Shown one piece after another: positions 11,986 to 12,260 of a stretch of DNA of 12,260 bases (its first letter is position 1; the number at the start of each line of letters is the position of its first letter). The DNA lies in the NCBI GenBank assembly GCA_903833025.1, contig CAILDT010000726.1:1-12260 (forward strand), given 5' to 3'. Source of the DNA: an uncultured Bacteroidota bacterium (GTDB lineage: Bacteria > Bacteroidota > Bacteroidia > 2-12-FULL-35-15). Under the pieces are notes generated by a model. That model did not search any database and was not told the origin of the DNA. It saw nothing but the letters and a program-made list of their open reading frames with translations. The position numbers and the translations under genes are program-made.

Positions 11986-12260
11986 ATGGGCGCAACAAAA
12001 ACAGAACACTTTACCGACAAGCAGAACGACATTGCTACACTTGCCAAAGCATTAGGACATCCCGCAAGAGTTGCCATCATTGAATATTTAATGAAGGTGG
12101 ACAGTTGTATATGTGGCGACATAGTTAATGAATTGCCTTTAGCACAGCCAACAGTTTCCCAACATTTAAAAGAACTGAAAAACGCAGGACTTATTAAAGG
12201 AAGCATAGAAGGAAATACTATTTGCTATTGCATTGACGAAAAAGCGTTAAAGAAACTTCA
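11986..12260 (+). CDS. ArsR/SmtB-family metalloregulator (3' end outside window)
   Basis: First 91 codons of a winged-helix repressor; the frame is open to the window end. Residues 15-30 (IATLAKALGHPARVAI) and the helix-turn-helix (CGDIVNELPLAQPTVSQHLKE, interrupted here only by the domain's normal turn at LPLAQ) match ArsR/SmtB proteins, followed by the start of the wing (LIKGSIEGNTICYCID). The sequence SCICGDIV places two Cys in a Cys-x-Cys motif at the position used for As(III)/Sb(III) binding in classical ArsR (the ELCVCDL motif), so arsenite or a related soft metal is the likely effector. Such regulators usually repress their own operon of efflux or arsenate reductase genes, which would lie outside the window. 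A palindrome upstream may be its operator. An antisense frame over it is a shadow. Confidence 0.9.
   Translation, partial: MGATKTEHFTDKQNDIATLAKALGHPARVAIIEYLMKVDSCICGDIVNELPLAQPTVSQHLKELKNAGLIKGSIEGNTICYCIDEKALKKL

Noticed and set aside
11940..12206. Minus-strand open frame of 88 codons
   Set aside because: It is antisense to the clearly recognisable ArsR-family gene.

Overview
The window looks like a chromosomal stretch of an AT-rich member of the Bacteroidota. The evidence is two secreted proteins ending in type IX secretion (T9SS) type A sorting domains, several TAnnTTTG promoter boxes of the Bacteroidota sigma factor type, A-rich leaders instead of strong Shine-Dalgarno sequences, and a hybrid two-component pair typical of this phylum. 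No species can be named from the sequence.

Positions 1-2164 hold a TPR sensor histidine kinase (its N terminus lies outside the window) and its NarL/LuxR-type response regulator. The regulator is cut by an in-frame TAA exactly at the start of its DNA-binding domain, and the rest of that domain is intact downstream. Positions 2245-6239 form a surface-protein block: a promoter, a parallel beta-helix-like secreted protein split in two by a one-base frameshift, and an 860-residue modular protein (five exact 80-residue repeats, Ig/PKD-like domains, T9SS signal) closed by a strong terminator. Positions 6290-8167 encode a multi-span GT-C-like membrane protein, apparently from a nearly leaderless promoter. 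It converges on a minus-strand beta-propeller (SBBP) T9SS protein, and a perfect 20-bp hairpin lies between the two genes.

Positions 9963-10162 are non-coding: a 136-bp element with inverted ends sits between two look-alike minus-strand terminators. A minus-strand FnIII-like hypothetical gene (10194-11030) follows. It is preceded by a possible 90-codon ORF with heptad repeats and a TTG start.

Positions 11350-11985 contain no convincing gene but are dense in structure. A 122-bp element is built of two mirrored hairpin pairs whose stems co-vary. A 216-bp MITE-like element has 19-bp inverted ends, internal mirrored hairpin modules, and a perfect 9-bp direct repeat on both sides, which reads as a target-site duplication in a palindromic target. 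In all, ten short hairpins, most with three-base loops, occur in about 520 bp. This cluster is the most unusual part of the window. The window ends in the 5' part of an ArsR-family metalloregulator with a Cys-x-Cys motif and a palindromic candidate operator upstream.
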